A DNA stretch of 64,000 bases from VYFG01 sp965204165 (GTDB taxonomy: Bacteria > Pseudomonadota > Gammaproteobacteria > Arenicellales > Poriferihabitantaceae): contig OZ241969.1 in NCBI GenBank assembly GCA_965204165.1, forward strand, positions 3,782,001 to 3,846,000. Reading direction: 5' to 3'. The notes below the pieces were generated by a model. It saw only the letters and a program-made list of their open reading frames with translations, had not been told where the DNA came from and searched no databases. A program made the translations under genes and the position numbers. Every line of letters starts with the position of its first letter. Positions within the stretch are counted from its first letter, which is position 1. Below, piece by piece: positions 36,801 through 45,476 of the stretch.

Positions 36801-38395
36801 CAACTGATCCTGAACGTCTTTTAGCTGCAATCGGTGAATGCGATTTACGTCGGGGTCTTCCCTCTTCGCTAACGTCCGTACTAGAGCAGGAAAATGGATC
36901 GTTGACTGGTATAGAGATTGCAGAAGCGGCAATTGCGACGTATCACACTGATGCGCTCAAGCAATATAAATGTTCATTGGAGCATCTCGCTCCCCCCTCC
37001 CGATGGGCTGGTTCACCACAGGCCGTTAACTTCGTTCATTCGCTTGGTTTCTCCACGGAATGGGCTGGAGATCGGATGCGTCGCCTTGAGCCGTTTCTTG
37101 ATGTAGAAGGTCGGGTTGAGCTTAGTGATCTCCATAGTTATCAGAAGGTTGTTGTCTGCAACATTCGTAAAATGCTCCGCTGTGATGATTCGGATAACAC
37201 GCCACGTCGTGGCATTGTCAGTATGCCGACCGGATCAGGCAAAACGCGAGTCGCAGTTCAGGGAATCGTCGAAGCGATGCGGGATGATGGATTTGTTGGC
37301 GGTGTAATTTGGGCCGCTGATCGGAGCGAACTTTGCGAGCAGGCTGTCGAGGCTTGGCGCCAGGTTTGGTCTAGTATCGGTACTCATGAATTGCATCTTC
37401 GCATATCCAGAATGTGGGATGGACAACCAAAGCCCTTGCCAACGAATGAGCTACATGTTGTTGTTGCAACTATCCAGACTCTCAATGCAAGACTTTCAAG
37501 TCGACAGGGGGGCTATGAGTTCCTAAAGAAATTTAAGTTGGTTGTCTTTGATGAAGCGCATCGATCCATTGCCCCAACCTTCACCTCGGTAATGGAGGAA
37601 ATTGGATTGACAAGGCGGCAGAAATCGGATGAACCATTTCTTGTGGGTCTTACCGCCACACCCTATCGCGGATATAACGAGGATGAAACCAGGTGGTTGG
37701 CCAATCGTTACGGAAGTAATCGACTAGATACTGGGGCTTTTGAGAGTGACGAGGCGGAAGATGTTATACATGAGCTACAGTCAAACGGAGTGTTAGCTCA
37801 AGCTGATCATGAAACCATCAAGGGCGAAACTTTTTCTATTGAAGATTTCTTGGGAGATTCTTCTCAGTCTCAGGAGAGGCAGCAAGAATTAGAGAAATTG
37901 CTGACCCTACCCTGGTTACCGCGAAGTGTAGAGGATCGGATAGCCCAGAGCGTTGAACGCACCAAGCGCATAATTGAAGCTTATGAAATGCATATTGAAC
38001 CGGATTGGTCCACACTCATATTCGCAACGTCAGTTGAGCATGCACAGACTGTAGCAGCTCTATTGAATCGTAAGGGCATTCGGTCCCGTGCCGTGAGTGG
38101 AGAGACAGAAATGGTTACACGCCGTCGTGTAGTGAAAGAGTTCCGTAGCGGTGAAATAAAGGCACTAGTCAACTATGGTGTATTTCGGGAGGGTTTCGAT
38201 GCACCCAAGACCCGCGCAATCATAGTTGCGAGACCGGTTTATAGCCCGAACCTATACTTCCAAATGATCGGCAGGGGATTGCGGGGGCCAAGGAATGGCG
38301 GAAACGAACGCTGCTTGATTCTCAATGTCCGGGACAATATTGAGAACTTCAATCGATCGCTTGCATTCTCAGAACTTGATTGGCTTTGGGCCTGA
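33863..38395 (+). CDS. Antitoxin-like leader fused to sacsin-type ATPase and SF2 helicase
   Basis: 1510 residues. Residues 1-16 (MKEEYDFSKGVRGKFF) match the opening of antitoxins found after BrnT-type toxins. From about 40-330 there is a sacsin-like GHKL ATPase: RQLFELVQNSADALL with Asn88 and Asp91, ADNGAPI and GRFGRGFKS. A long middle region is unassigned. The C-terminal SF2 helicase has Walker A PTGSGKT at about 1122-1128, DEAH at 1230-1233, LTATPYRG, and motifs V/VI in REGFDAPKT and QMIGRGLRGP. The ATG overlaps the brnT stop. This domain order suggests an antiviral nucleic-acid sensor controlled by, or controlling, the toxin; that is inference. Confidence 0.85.
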   Translation: MKEEYDFSKGVRGKFFRKNTKLRNPDSDEYPIWAGPSGQLGKFILQETGKSLNAYREQPKLITEHARLELDTTLGGYAHRQLFELVQNSADALLQTSKGRSILVRLTENYFYCADNGAPIDEEGLEGLMFDRMSNKRNTAAIGRFGRGFKSVLRVTDAPEFFSRSGSFRFDKVFATKRLRDVASAEHYPVLRLPVPIDPYRAKEEDEDLQEMMTWATNIVRLPLGIGGAYKELAQQISTFPPEFLLFVDHVRYLTLEDESHSRSLMLRHSDGEIVLDTGQEASNWQCFQVTHNLSSEALADWNLHDDNNTALIRWAVPLDQRLTEPGKFWAFFPTDTPSLVAGILNAPWKTNEDRQSLLKGHYNEELIKAAARLIVENLPKISTAEDPARHLDSLPRRHEGGDSEQADLLRKSLFMNLSSQAVVPDQDGNLRVVGDLSYPPKKLTDISDPTPLERWAAYSARPCDWLHHKAITHNRVRRLAVINRLTPPRWDGDTRQSVPLVTISEWLEALVADKEGDEATHSSKAAILTAAAIPSGIVGKNEELGRIVLMADNVYMPPDPDCIFLYENSLSDDHFVDTASRVHPDLATDPETISALKKLGLKPPSPESSFTLAAKRILESSSEMSCDDYHREFWISSRRLSAETALTIIRSFKNWDQQESWRSKLRVLTSAGNWLHLHSVLLPGEVVPGDGSRDDDVTVDMEFHGPDEKLFQDLGVTDVPHDGWELSAEPLFDEFRDLCREQFASRPLERTPRSYLLDFETSIGCGPLHVLKRLSEEGRAAYTAVLLSRDATFSQWTMHHESQRHTYPDLSCESFPIYILRVEGRVKISSGTIVPIADALGPVPKSPEALHTLLAHSMADNIKMAFDLVAPTPEFFREGDSIPLTDVWPGLEPHLPIHQKQCRVVPCERIYLMDQIRECVFYSQDVYIQGDVEDNQRHKIQLILNELELPLSCDEIEAILQHKTPVEIEERREKIRQFTTDPERLLAAIGECDLRRGLPSSLTSVLEQENGSLTGIEIAEAAIATYHTDALKQYKCSLEHLAPPSRWAGSPQAVNFVHSLGFSTEWAGDRMRRLEPFLDVEGRVELSDLHSYQKVVVCNIRKMLRCDDSDNTPRRGIVSMPTGSGKTRVAVQGIVEAMRDDGFVGGVIWAADRSELCEQAVEAWRQVWSSIGTHELHLRISRMWDGQPKPLPTNELHVVVATIQTLNARLSSRQGGYEFLKKFKLVVFDEAHRSIAPTFTSVMEEIGLTRRQKSDEPFLVGLTATPYRGYNEDETRWLANRYGSNRLDTGAFESDEAEDVIHELQSNGVLAQADHETIKGETFSIEDFLGDSSQSQERQQELEKLLTLPWLPRSVEDRIAQSVERTKRIIEAYEMHIEPDWSTLIFATSVEHAQTVAALLNRKGIRSRAVSGETEMVTRRRVVKEFRSGEIKALVNYGVFREGFDAPKTRAIIVARPVYSPNLYFQMIGRGLRGPRNGGNERCLILNVRDNIENFNRSLAFSELDWLWA

Positions 38396-38826
38396 CGCTA
38401 TTTTACAACTACCTGCAAGAATACGATTCGTTATCTGTATCAAGTTGTGTTGGTTTGCATAACATTTTCAGCCAAGGGATTTATTATCGATTTCCGACCT
38501 ATAGGGGTTCCTCAGCAGTCTCGTATGCCTTAGGTCAGTCCACGATAAATGGATTTTGTAATTGTGAAAATCAGCATATACAACGTACTCGTTCCCGTGA
38601 CAAAGTCAATTATGATCTCTGTCGTAGTCCTGTCTCGGCTCCACTACACACGTACACAATCTCTTTCGGTTGCGCTGCGACTAGGTTGAATTCAATCAGT
38701 TACATTATGATAGCAGTTCGGGTAGGGAGAATCTTACCTCATTGCAAGTCATAGAAAATTAAATTACCGGTTTCGGAGTGTATTGCTCACACCTGTATGG
38801 AGGAGGGAATTCTTGCTTGGATTCGC
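38396..38826. other. Gap between two convergent helicase genes
   Basis: 431 AT-rich base pairs between the stops of the sacsin-helicase and the RecD-like gene. Short frames only; no clear terminator hairpin with a T-run noticed. Confidence 0.35.
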
Positions 38827-41800
38827 CTACTCCAGCTGCTGTTTGATAGTCAGCGCAATGGCACTTAATTTTCCAGAGTCTAGGCCTTGCCCTGCACTCT
38901 CCGTCGAAGTGAAGAGAGTCTCACCGTCGATAAAACCGTTTATCTCGTACCAATTGCGCTTCCATTCCCAGCCCTGTTTATAGTCCATGCGATCGAGCAA
39001 ACCGAGATGTTCCCAGATGATCAGATCTCCATCCGGTGTTATGAAGGAGAAGTCGGGGCGCATCCGACCTGATTCGATCGACCCCTCGCAGACCCGCTCG
39101 TATTCATAGTCGATATCCATTCGATACAACATGTTGGCGATGACCAGTTCGGATTTACTCCGAACGAGGTGCCCCTTCTCGGTTCGGTGAATCAGATGTT
39201 CCGCATAGGGAATCTCTTCATCTGAAACTCGCACAATTCCATGAAACAGGTTTGTGTTCCGTCGAGCCGTCTCAGACCGTTCGGGACGGGACAAATCGAA
39301 GAGTGAGGATGGGTTGTCGCCTTCGATTAGGAGAACGAGTTGATCGCGTGAGCGTGTCAGGCCTGTATAAAGAAGCTCACGCGACAAGAGCCGAGAATTC
39401 TTGGGCAGGATAAAAAATACAACCCGGAATTCGCTGCCTTGGGATTTGTGGACTGTCAGCGCATAGGCGAGTTCAAGCGGACCCGTGCCACCGGAAAAAT
39501 TTTTACCATTGTAGCCAAAAAGCAAATTTGGGCGACCTGCAAAAAGGACGTTAAGCCAGCCGTTATTTTTCGTGGCCACAAGGCCCACTTCGCCGTTGGC
39601 CAGATAATGCCTGTCCGAGGCCTCACCGTCGAACGCGTATCGTTGTTGGTTGGATGTCTGGATAACCTTGTCCCGGATTACGATATGCTCGTCGCCGAGA
39701 CTAAGCCCCCGCGGGGTAGATGCTGCTGTGAGCTCCGCCGCGCGGAAGCTCCTTTGAATCCATCTATTCAGATCATGCACGCCGTGCGGATGCATGCGAA
39801 TTGGAGAGAGGATTTGCCACGCTTCCGAGCCCTCCGGGGTACCAAAAGAAACCCGCCTTTGGGCATCGATTTCGAGTGAGGCGTTAAAGCCGGCTACGTC
39901 GCTGGAATCTTGAAGTTGCAGATGGCGCTGGAATGCCGCCATCAACTCAGCTCGGAGTTCGTCGGGAGTATTCCAGAACGCCAGATCAAGATCACTGAAG
40001 CTCGAACCCAGTTCAAGATCGCTCAACACACGATCCGCGTCCACAGGCTGCGGCTCTCTCGTGAACCACGAAGCCAAGCGAAGTGCGTCCGATGAGCCGG
40101 CGTCCACGGTCGCGGCCCGAACTTCTATAGTCAATCTGGCAAGGGCATTGCCCAAGAGCGTGTCGTCGCTTGCCTGCTCGGTTGTTGTTTCTAGGTACGA
40201 GACGAAGTCGGCGAAGGGGCGTCCCACCCCAATAGGAGGCAGTTGGTTCGGATCGCCCACGAGAATCACACGCTGAACGTGGGCGAGGTCCAGTGCTTCA
40301 AGCACGGCAACGATGTCATCCATCGTGAGCATGGAACATTCGTCGATAACCACTGTCTTCTCATTTCGGTGTTTTTCGTTGCCTGAAAATCGAGGCCGTT
40401 GCCGGGATCCATCGTAACGACCTAAGCTGTAAAGGAACTGCGCCACCGTCATCGCCTCGGCGTTTGTTGCCTTACTAAGCCGGACGCGGGCCTTTCCGGT
40501 TGGAGCCAGCAAGAGAATTCCATCTTTTGCTAGCGGCTCGCAGAGCATCAGTGCGCCCATGACAGAGGTCTTTCCTGTACCAGCCTGTCCGACGAGAACA
40601 CTCAGACGTCGCGATGCCAGTCGATCAAGAGCAACTGCTTGTTCTGCTATGGCTTGGGCGTGACGTCTATTGCTGGAATCGTATTGCCCTCCAGCCAATT
40701 CGATTGCTGTTTCCAGGTGCTTCTCCCAGTGAGTCTCGATCGGCGGAATTGGAAGGCTGGCCGCGCGCTTTGAGAGAATAGAACGTAGTCTATCTTCGCG
40801 TTTTTTCAACTCCGCCAACTGAAGAGTGCTCATCGGTCCATCGTCCGAGTCATTTTCGATGATGTCCACCAGTTCAACGACCCCATTCAATGCAGCCTGG
40901 TTCGTGGAGGGCCAATCGCTTGCAACGTTACAGGGATGGGCAAGATCCAAACTCGCCGCGCGCTTTAACGTCTCTGCCGTGCTGAGCAGCGAGTCACCGT
41001 TTGCAGAGGCTTCACGCAGGACCGCAACGATTGCCGCCCGCAACCTGCGGGCATCGGCAGGCGAACCTACCTTTGACGGTTCCGGAACCGGGTGCTTTGC
41101 TGCGACGGTAGTATCCGGGAGAAGGCCTCGGTCGATCATTCCAACGGATACGGGAGAGTCTTTCCGGCTTCCCAGATCAACTTCACTCATCCGATATGGA
41201 TTCAACAAAATATCCGCGTCGGAGACCTTCACTTCGGTTGCTTGTGCTCGCTTATCAGGATTGAACCAACGGTTTGCCTGCGCGGGTGTGAGGGCAAAGC
41301 GGGACAAAAGCTTCAGCAAAGTTCGTCTCTCATTAGACAAATTAATCCAGGTATCCTTGACAGCCTGGATGTCATCTTCATAAGCCGTCTGGGGTGGGCT
41401 TTGGTTACCGCGAATAATCGAATCGACTGTCGGCCATGGATCATCCGTGGATTCGACAACTCTAGACATTAGTAATTCCAGTGTGAGTGCAGTCCCAAGA
41501 CGCATACCAAGGGCTTCCAGCGCAGGACCGAGGCCGGGAAATGCGCCCCTATCCTGCCAAACTTGCGCGATCTGCTTGTTCAACCACTCCTCACGACGAT
41601 CCCATGGTCCTTTTGCGATTCCGTGTTGCTTGATTTTACGAACTGCTTCTAGGAATCGTACCAGAGTCGACAACGCGATATCGGCAGGAGCAAGCTCGGC
41701 CGCATAAGAGAACACTCGGATGTGGGCGAGGTCTGCGGCAACAGCGATTTCGCGAAGTAGATCCAGGCGTCGGGCGTCTTCAGCCGAATCGCCTGTTGGT

Positions 41801-42522
41801 GTGGTGTATTCGTGATACGGAAGTAGAAAACCATCGTGGCCATCTGGGCGAATTGAATGTCGGAAAAGAAGATCCCACATTAGTTGCTTGGGCTTTGTAT
41901 TGTCGAGAACGTCAAAGGTATTAGGAGGGGCTAGATTTGTGATGCGGCCGACACCAATCACCAGTCGCGAAATTGTGTCGCCGAGAGGCTGCCCCTCCTT
42001 ACAATAAAAAAAGACGAGGGAGCGATCAGGTTTAAGGCGACTCGAAAAAAGTTCCAGAATCGCTTTCTGCCGCGCCCGGCCGAATACCCAAGGACTTTTA
42101 AATGGAGGTTCCTCATCGGGCGGCAGCGCAGTGGGCATCCTCTCATCGATGCCCTCTTGCTCACTGCGCAACATCCAGGCGAATGGGACTGCAAAAGTCG
42201 CAAACTTTGGAACCTTGACCAATGTGGGTTTTAGGTGCCCATGGGTTTCCTTGGCCCTTTCGATTTCCGCAAACGGATGCGTGAAGCTTCGAGTCCACTC
42301 GAATGGGCTCATGAATGCGCCGGACTCTGCTCGGCAGGGTGGCAACTCTTTTGGCGATAGCTCGTTCCATGCTTTTTTAGCAAGGATGTCTTCCGAATCA
42401 TCGATTTTCTCCAACCGGATTCGATCAAGGGCCGTGCAGAAGGAGTTGCAGGAAGGGGCTTGGCAGACCCTGCCGTCCCAGCGGGAGTCGTGCCAGGCGA
42501 CCCGGGCCGTAAGGTGAAACAT
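38827..42522 (-). CDS. RecD-like SF1 helicase with C-terminal PD-(D/E)xK-type nuclease
   Basis: 1231 residues. Residues 1-600 have an unassigned N-terminal region with HLTARVAWHDSRWDGRVC. The helicase core shows Walker A GQAGTGKTS near 645, VVIDECSML, GDPNQLPPIG and, late, LAYALTVHKSQGSEF and LYTGLTRSRDQLVLL, as in RecD2/TraI-type helicases. The last 140 residues have RSKSELVIANMLY, RMRPDFSF and LIIWEHLGLLDR, the pattern of a helicase-linked restriction-like nuclease. Convergent with the sacsin-helicase gene; both are large DNA-processing ATPases, so joint action is plausible but not shown by operon structure. Confidence 0.82.
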   Translation of the reverse strand: MFHLTARVAWHDSRWDGRVCQAPSCNSFCTALDRIRLEKIDDSEDILAKKAWNELSPKELPPCRAESGAFMSPFEWTRSFTHPFAEIERAKETHGHLKPTLVKVPKFATFAVPFAWMLRSEQEGIDERMPTALPPDEEPPFKSPWVFGRARQKAILELFSSRLKPDRSLVFFYCKEGQPLGDTISRLVIGVGRITNLAPPNTFDVLDNTKPKQLMWDLLFRHSIRPDGHDGFLLPYHEYTTPTGDSAEDARRLDLLREIAVAADLAHIRVFSYAAELAPADIALSTLVRFLEAVRKIKQHGIAKGPWDRREEWLNKQIAQVWQDRGAFPGLGPALEALGMRLGTALTLELLMSRVVESTDDPWPTVDSIIRGNQSPPQTAYEDDIQAVKDTWINLSNERRTLLKLLSRFALTPAQANRWFNPDKRAQATEVKVSDADILLNPYRMSEVDLGSRKDSPVSVGMIDRGLLPDTTVAAKHPVPEPSKVGSPADARRLRAAIVAVLREASANGDSLLSTAETLKRAASLDLAHPCNVASDWPSTNQAALNGVVELVDIIENDSDDGPMSTLQLAELKKREDRLRSILSKRAASLPIPPIETHWEKHLETAIELAGGQYDSSNRRHAQAIAEQAVALDRLASRRLSVLVGQAGTGKTSVMGALMLCEPLAKDGILLLAPTGKARVRLSKATNAEAMTVAQFLYSLGRYDGSRQRPRFSGNEKHRNEKTVVIDECSMLTMDDIVAVLEALDLAHVQRVILVGDPNQLPPIGVGRPFADFVSYLETTTEQASDDTLLGNALARLTIEVRAATVDAGSSDALRLASWFTREPQPVDADRVLSDLELGSSFSDLDLAFWNTPDELRAELMAAFQRHLQLQDSSDVAGFNASLEIDAQRRVSFGTPEGSEAWQILSPIRMHPHGVHDLNRWIQRSFRAAELTAASTPRGLSLGDEHIVIRDKVIQTSNQQRYAFDGEASDRHYLANGEVGLVATKNNGWLNVLFAGRPNLLFGYNGKNFSGGTGPLELAYALTVHKSQGSEFRVVFFILPKNSRLLSRELLYTGLTRSRDQLVLLIEGDNPSSLFDLSRPERSETARRNTNLFHGIVRVSDEEIPYAEHLIHRTEKGHLVRSKSELVIANMLYRMDIDYEYERVCEGSIESGRMRPDFSFITPDGDLIIWEHLGLLDRMDYKQGWEWKRNWYEINGFIDGETLFTSTESAGQGLDSGKLSAIALTIKQQLE

Positions 42523-42717
42523 TGTGCTCGTTATTCGTGAAAACAGAAGGCTCGAGTATACAGGCGTTATAGTTGTAATTTTTACTCATATAGGGCCATA
42601 GCGTTTTCACCGTAATAGAGCCACCTGATGGGTAAGCCGCCAACGGTTTCGAACCTCTGATGACCGGTATCCTCGTAGATTTATTACGACGGTACCATGA
42701 GCAACCGAAGGTTCGAA

Positions 42718-43135
42718 ATGTTTGAGATACGTACAGTCCTAGTGCCATTGCGCCGAGGAGATTCCGACCGGACCATAGCTAGGACCGATCTCATGGAACG
42801 CAAAAAGCTGTGCCGGTTCCGGGTGCTGGCCGATCACACGGATGGCTCGATCCAGCAAAGCCGCTGCCGGATCATGACGAGATCAGTCGGATGGTGGGCC
42901 GGGTGGCGGAGTCGGGCGCACCGGGTAATTCCTCCGTGGAGCCCTACTGGCCCCAGATCGAGTCCTGGACCCGCCAGGGGATCTAGGCCACCACGATCCA
43001 CCAGGTCCTGGTACACAACCACCAGTACGACGGCAGTTATTCCTCAGTCTACCGATTCGTCCGCAGCCTCAAACTGGAGACTCCAAAGTCACCGCCCGCC
43101 TATCATTATCATCCGGTGAAGCCGCCTAGGTGATG
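42718..43135 (+). pseudogene. IS21-type transposase (IstA) remnant
   Basis: MFEIRTVLVPLRRGDSDRTIARTDLM at the start is the IstA N-terminus. After about 45 codons the reading moves to another frame, continuing with SVEPYWPQIESWTRQGI, an in-frame TAG, then ATTIHQVLVHNHQYDGSYSSVYRFVRSL, and fades after VKPP. Frameshifts and the stop make it dead. No IstB part is seen. Confidence 0.75.
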
Positions 43136-43381
43136 ATGCAAATTGGCGTAGCAGGTGTTCCTCCCTTCGGGACCAGGGCCGATGTTCAACCCGGAAAGTC
43201 TCCCCAATGACCATGGCTGGTAGTTCAATTCGATGACCGGTTTCCGCTCCAGAAGTGCGTGGGTAAGCGCTTGAAATCTACCGTAGTAGCGAGCATGGCT
43301 TGTTCCGTGTCGAAACGCATTGACATTCAGCGACAGTTCTCGGAAATTCCCCAGAAGAATGAACATTGTTAAGATGAGAAA

Positions 43382-43594
43382 TTGGGCGTAGACGATGTTG
43401 TCAGGCAAATCAGTCTGGCAATCCAACAGGGCAGGCTATCGGAGCGATTCCGAGCCGCGGATGTCCGTCGTGCCTGCCCCGGTTGGGACTATCGCACCTA
43501 CAACAATTTTCTTCCGAAGTACCGCCTTAGTAATCCGGGAGGACATAGGGTCTATTTCAAAAGGAACTCCGACGGCTCATACAGTTTATTGTAG
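43382..43594 (+). CDS. Small conserved-looking protein
   Basis: 70 residues with a TTG start (MGVDDVVRQISLAIQQG). The pattern RLSERFRAADVRRACPGW, TYNNFLPKYR and HRVYFKRNSDGSYSLL resembles a widespread short protein with a winged-helix-like layout, seen with genomic islands. Function unknown. The start codon is uncertain, and it precedes the HEPN-motif gene by 57 bp on the same strand. Confidence 0.55.
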   Translation: MGVDDVVRQISLAIQQGRLSERFRAADVRRACPGWDYRTYNNFLPKYRLSNPGGHRVYFKRNSDGSYSLL

Positions 43595-43651
43595 GAACCT
43601 TCACGGAAATCTTCTTGCCTTAATCTAGTTTCATATCGTGAATGATCTACC

Positions 43652-45013
43652 ATGAATACTGTTGGCAATATCGGATATTCGGATATTGACAGTCTTGCGC
43701 TTTCAGTGCGGGATCCGGAATCTCGGCGTCTGATCGGCGAGGCAGTTACTGCCTACCGCGGCGGCGCCTTGCGATCCGCCATCATGTCCGCATGGATTGC
43801 GGTTGCCTATGACATTATCGTCAAAGCCCGTGAGCTCGCTGCACAAGACGAGGCAGCTCCCGATGCCTTTGTTCAGGAGTTGGACAATGCCATCACAAAC
43901 GGCGACAAGAAAAAATTACTGAAGATCGAAAGCGAACTGTTGACGAAGGCCAACAGTGACCTGCAATTGTTGGCACCTCACGAATACTCTGCGTTGCTGC
44001 GACTTCAGGAAGATCGCCACCTTTGTGCTCACCCAGCCTTCGTAGTCGAAGATGAACTGTATCAACCCACACCTGAACTGGTGCGAGCACATATCATTCA
44101 TGCACTGCAACACCTTCTCGTTCATGCCCCGCTTCAGGGAAAAAGCGCGATTGCCAGATTCAATGCTGACCTGCTGAGCCCGGCATTCCCGACAACGGCC
44201 GAGGAAATCGGTATTTTCATGAGATCGAAATACCTTGACCGTGCGAAAGACGTTCTGGTGGTTAACCTCATCAAGGCGATCATTAGCGCACCGTTTGGAG
44301 ACGAACGGGAAAAGTATGTTGGAAGGATCCGGACACTGGCGCTGGTTCTGCGTGAAATCTCCAACGCAAAGACCGAGATCTACGACTCAATGATGCCTGG
44401 GTATGTGACCGAGAAGTGCGAGCAGATTTCCGGAGACAAACTTCTCAGCATCTGCCCCTTTATCGGATGTGATCCACGTATATTTGAGTGGTTGAAAAAT
44501 TCCGACCAGGCTCGGCTTCGCAAGATGCTGGATAGTGCTGATACTGAAAACCTCAAGGAAAATTCGGCTTTTGACGTGCTTGGAATATCCCAAATCGATA
44601 CTGTTTTATTATCCCGAGTTGAGGAGTTCGATGAGGCTACAAAAATCGTATTGATATCTGAGCATCCCCGGGCAGAATTCGTGGATTTGGCGATCAGCAT
44701 GTATGAAAAAGCAGGCAGTTTCAGGAGTGCGGAATGGCTCGGAGAATCTGCTATTCTGCCGGTTGCGGAATTTTTTGAGGAACAGGATGTAAAAACACTA
44801 CTGGACACCGTCAGAGGAAACGGCCAAATCTGGTATGCCAGTGAAACACCGGATATCTTGAATAAAGTATTTGACAAAACAAACGAATTGCTGCCAAAGA
44901 CAAGGGTGTATTGGCAGGAGTTCGTTGACAACCAGATTGAGTTAATGGATGGTAGAGCTGATGATTATTATGCGTATCCTGATCTTCAGAAAAGGCTGTC
45001 TGAAAACTCGTGA
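43652..45013 (+). CDS. HEPN-motif protein of unknown function, probably defence
   Basis: 453 residues. The N-terminal 170 residues are helical and carry Arg122-His-Leu-Cys-Ala-His127 (R-x4-H) in LLRLQEDRHLCAHPAF, the active-site motif of HEPN ribonucleases, with an upstream RSAIMSAWIAVAYDIIVK helix often seen in this group. The C-terminal half is all-helical without recognised domain. It follows the 70-residue gene. A role as an RNA-cleaving abortive-infection effector is an inference from motif and setting. Confidence 0.65.
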   Translation: MNTVGNIGYSDIDSLALSVRDPESRRLIGEAVTAYRGGALRSAIMSAWIAVAYDIIVKARELAAQDEAAPDAFVQELDNAITNGDKKKLLKIESELLTKANSDLQLLAPHEYSALLRLQEDRHLCAHPAFVVEDELYQPTPELVRAHIIHALQHLLVHAPLQGKSAIARFNADLLSPAFPTTAEEIGIFMRSKYLDRAKDVLVVNLIKAIISAPFGDEREKYVGRIRTLALVLREISNAKTEIYDSMMPGYVTEKCEQISGDKLLSICPFIGCDPRIFEWLKNSDQARLRKMLDSADTENLKENSAFDVLGISQIDTVLLSRVEEFDEATKIVLISEHPRAEFVDLAISMYEKAGSFRSAEWLGESAILPVAEFFEEQDVKTLLDTVRGNGQIWYASETPDILNKVFDKTNELLPKTRVYWQEFVDNQIELMDGRADDYYAYPDLQKRLSENS

Positions 45014-45129
45014 TATTTAAAATAATGAAAAATATCCGCAGAAAGATATATGCCAGGCTAAGCAGCTGTGATAGGAAGAGGGCAATGATTCACTTGTCAC
45101 AGATGCGGTACTAGAAACGACGCCAAACT

Positions 45130-45400
45130 CACTAGGTACTGGAAGTTTTACTGGTCAGAAGTAAGGTCTGTACGCGTGGCGGTGATCCAGAGTCTTCTGG
45201 TGACCTGCAAGCTACAGGATATCGACCCCTACACGTACCTGGTGAATGTGTTCCAGCAGGCCGGTGAGCATTCGGTGAAGGACGTGATCAAACTGACCCA
45301 ACAAAATTGGTAAGGAGAAGTTCTGCGCCAATCCGGTGAAGAACGGTCTGTGGTTGGTCAAGAACGCTTCTGTCTAACCGCTTACCCCTGGATGAACTTA
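45130..45400 (+). pseudogene. IS66-type transposase C-terminal remnant
   Basis: One frame reads VAVIQSLLVTCKLQDIDPYTYLVNVF, QQAGEHSVKDVIKLTQQ, the C-terminal signature of IS66 TnpC, then a stop at an AATTGGTAA; the following KEKFCANP continues in a shifted frame. Only the end of the gene remains. Other bases in 45014-45476 show nothing. Confidence 0.7.
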
Positions 45401-45476
45401 TGTATGTTAATAATGTTAACTCGAGATTAGTTGACAAAGTCTATCGTTGAGTCATGCTATTGTTTTGAGCTTAAAA

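Noticed and set aside
43109..43426. 105-codon minus-strand frame beside the IS21 remnant
   Set aside because: It partly reads the IS21 remnant backwards and overlaps the start of the 70-residue gene.
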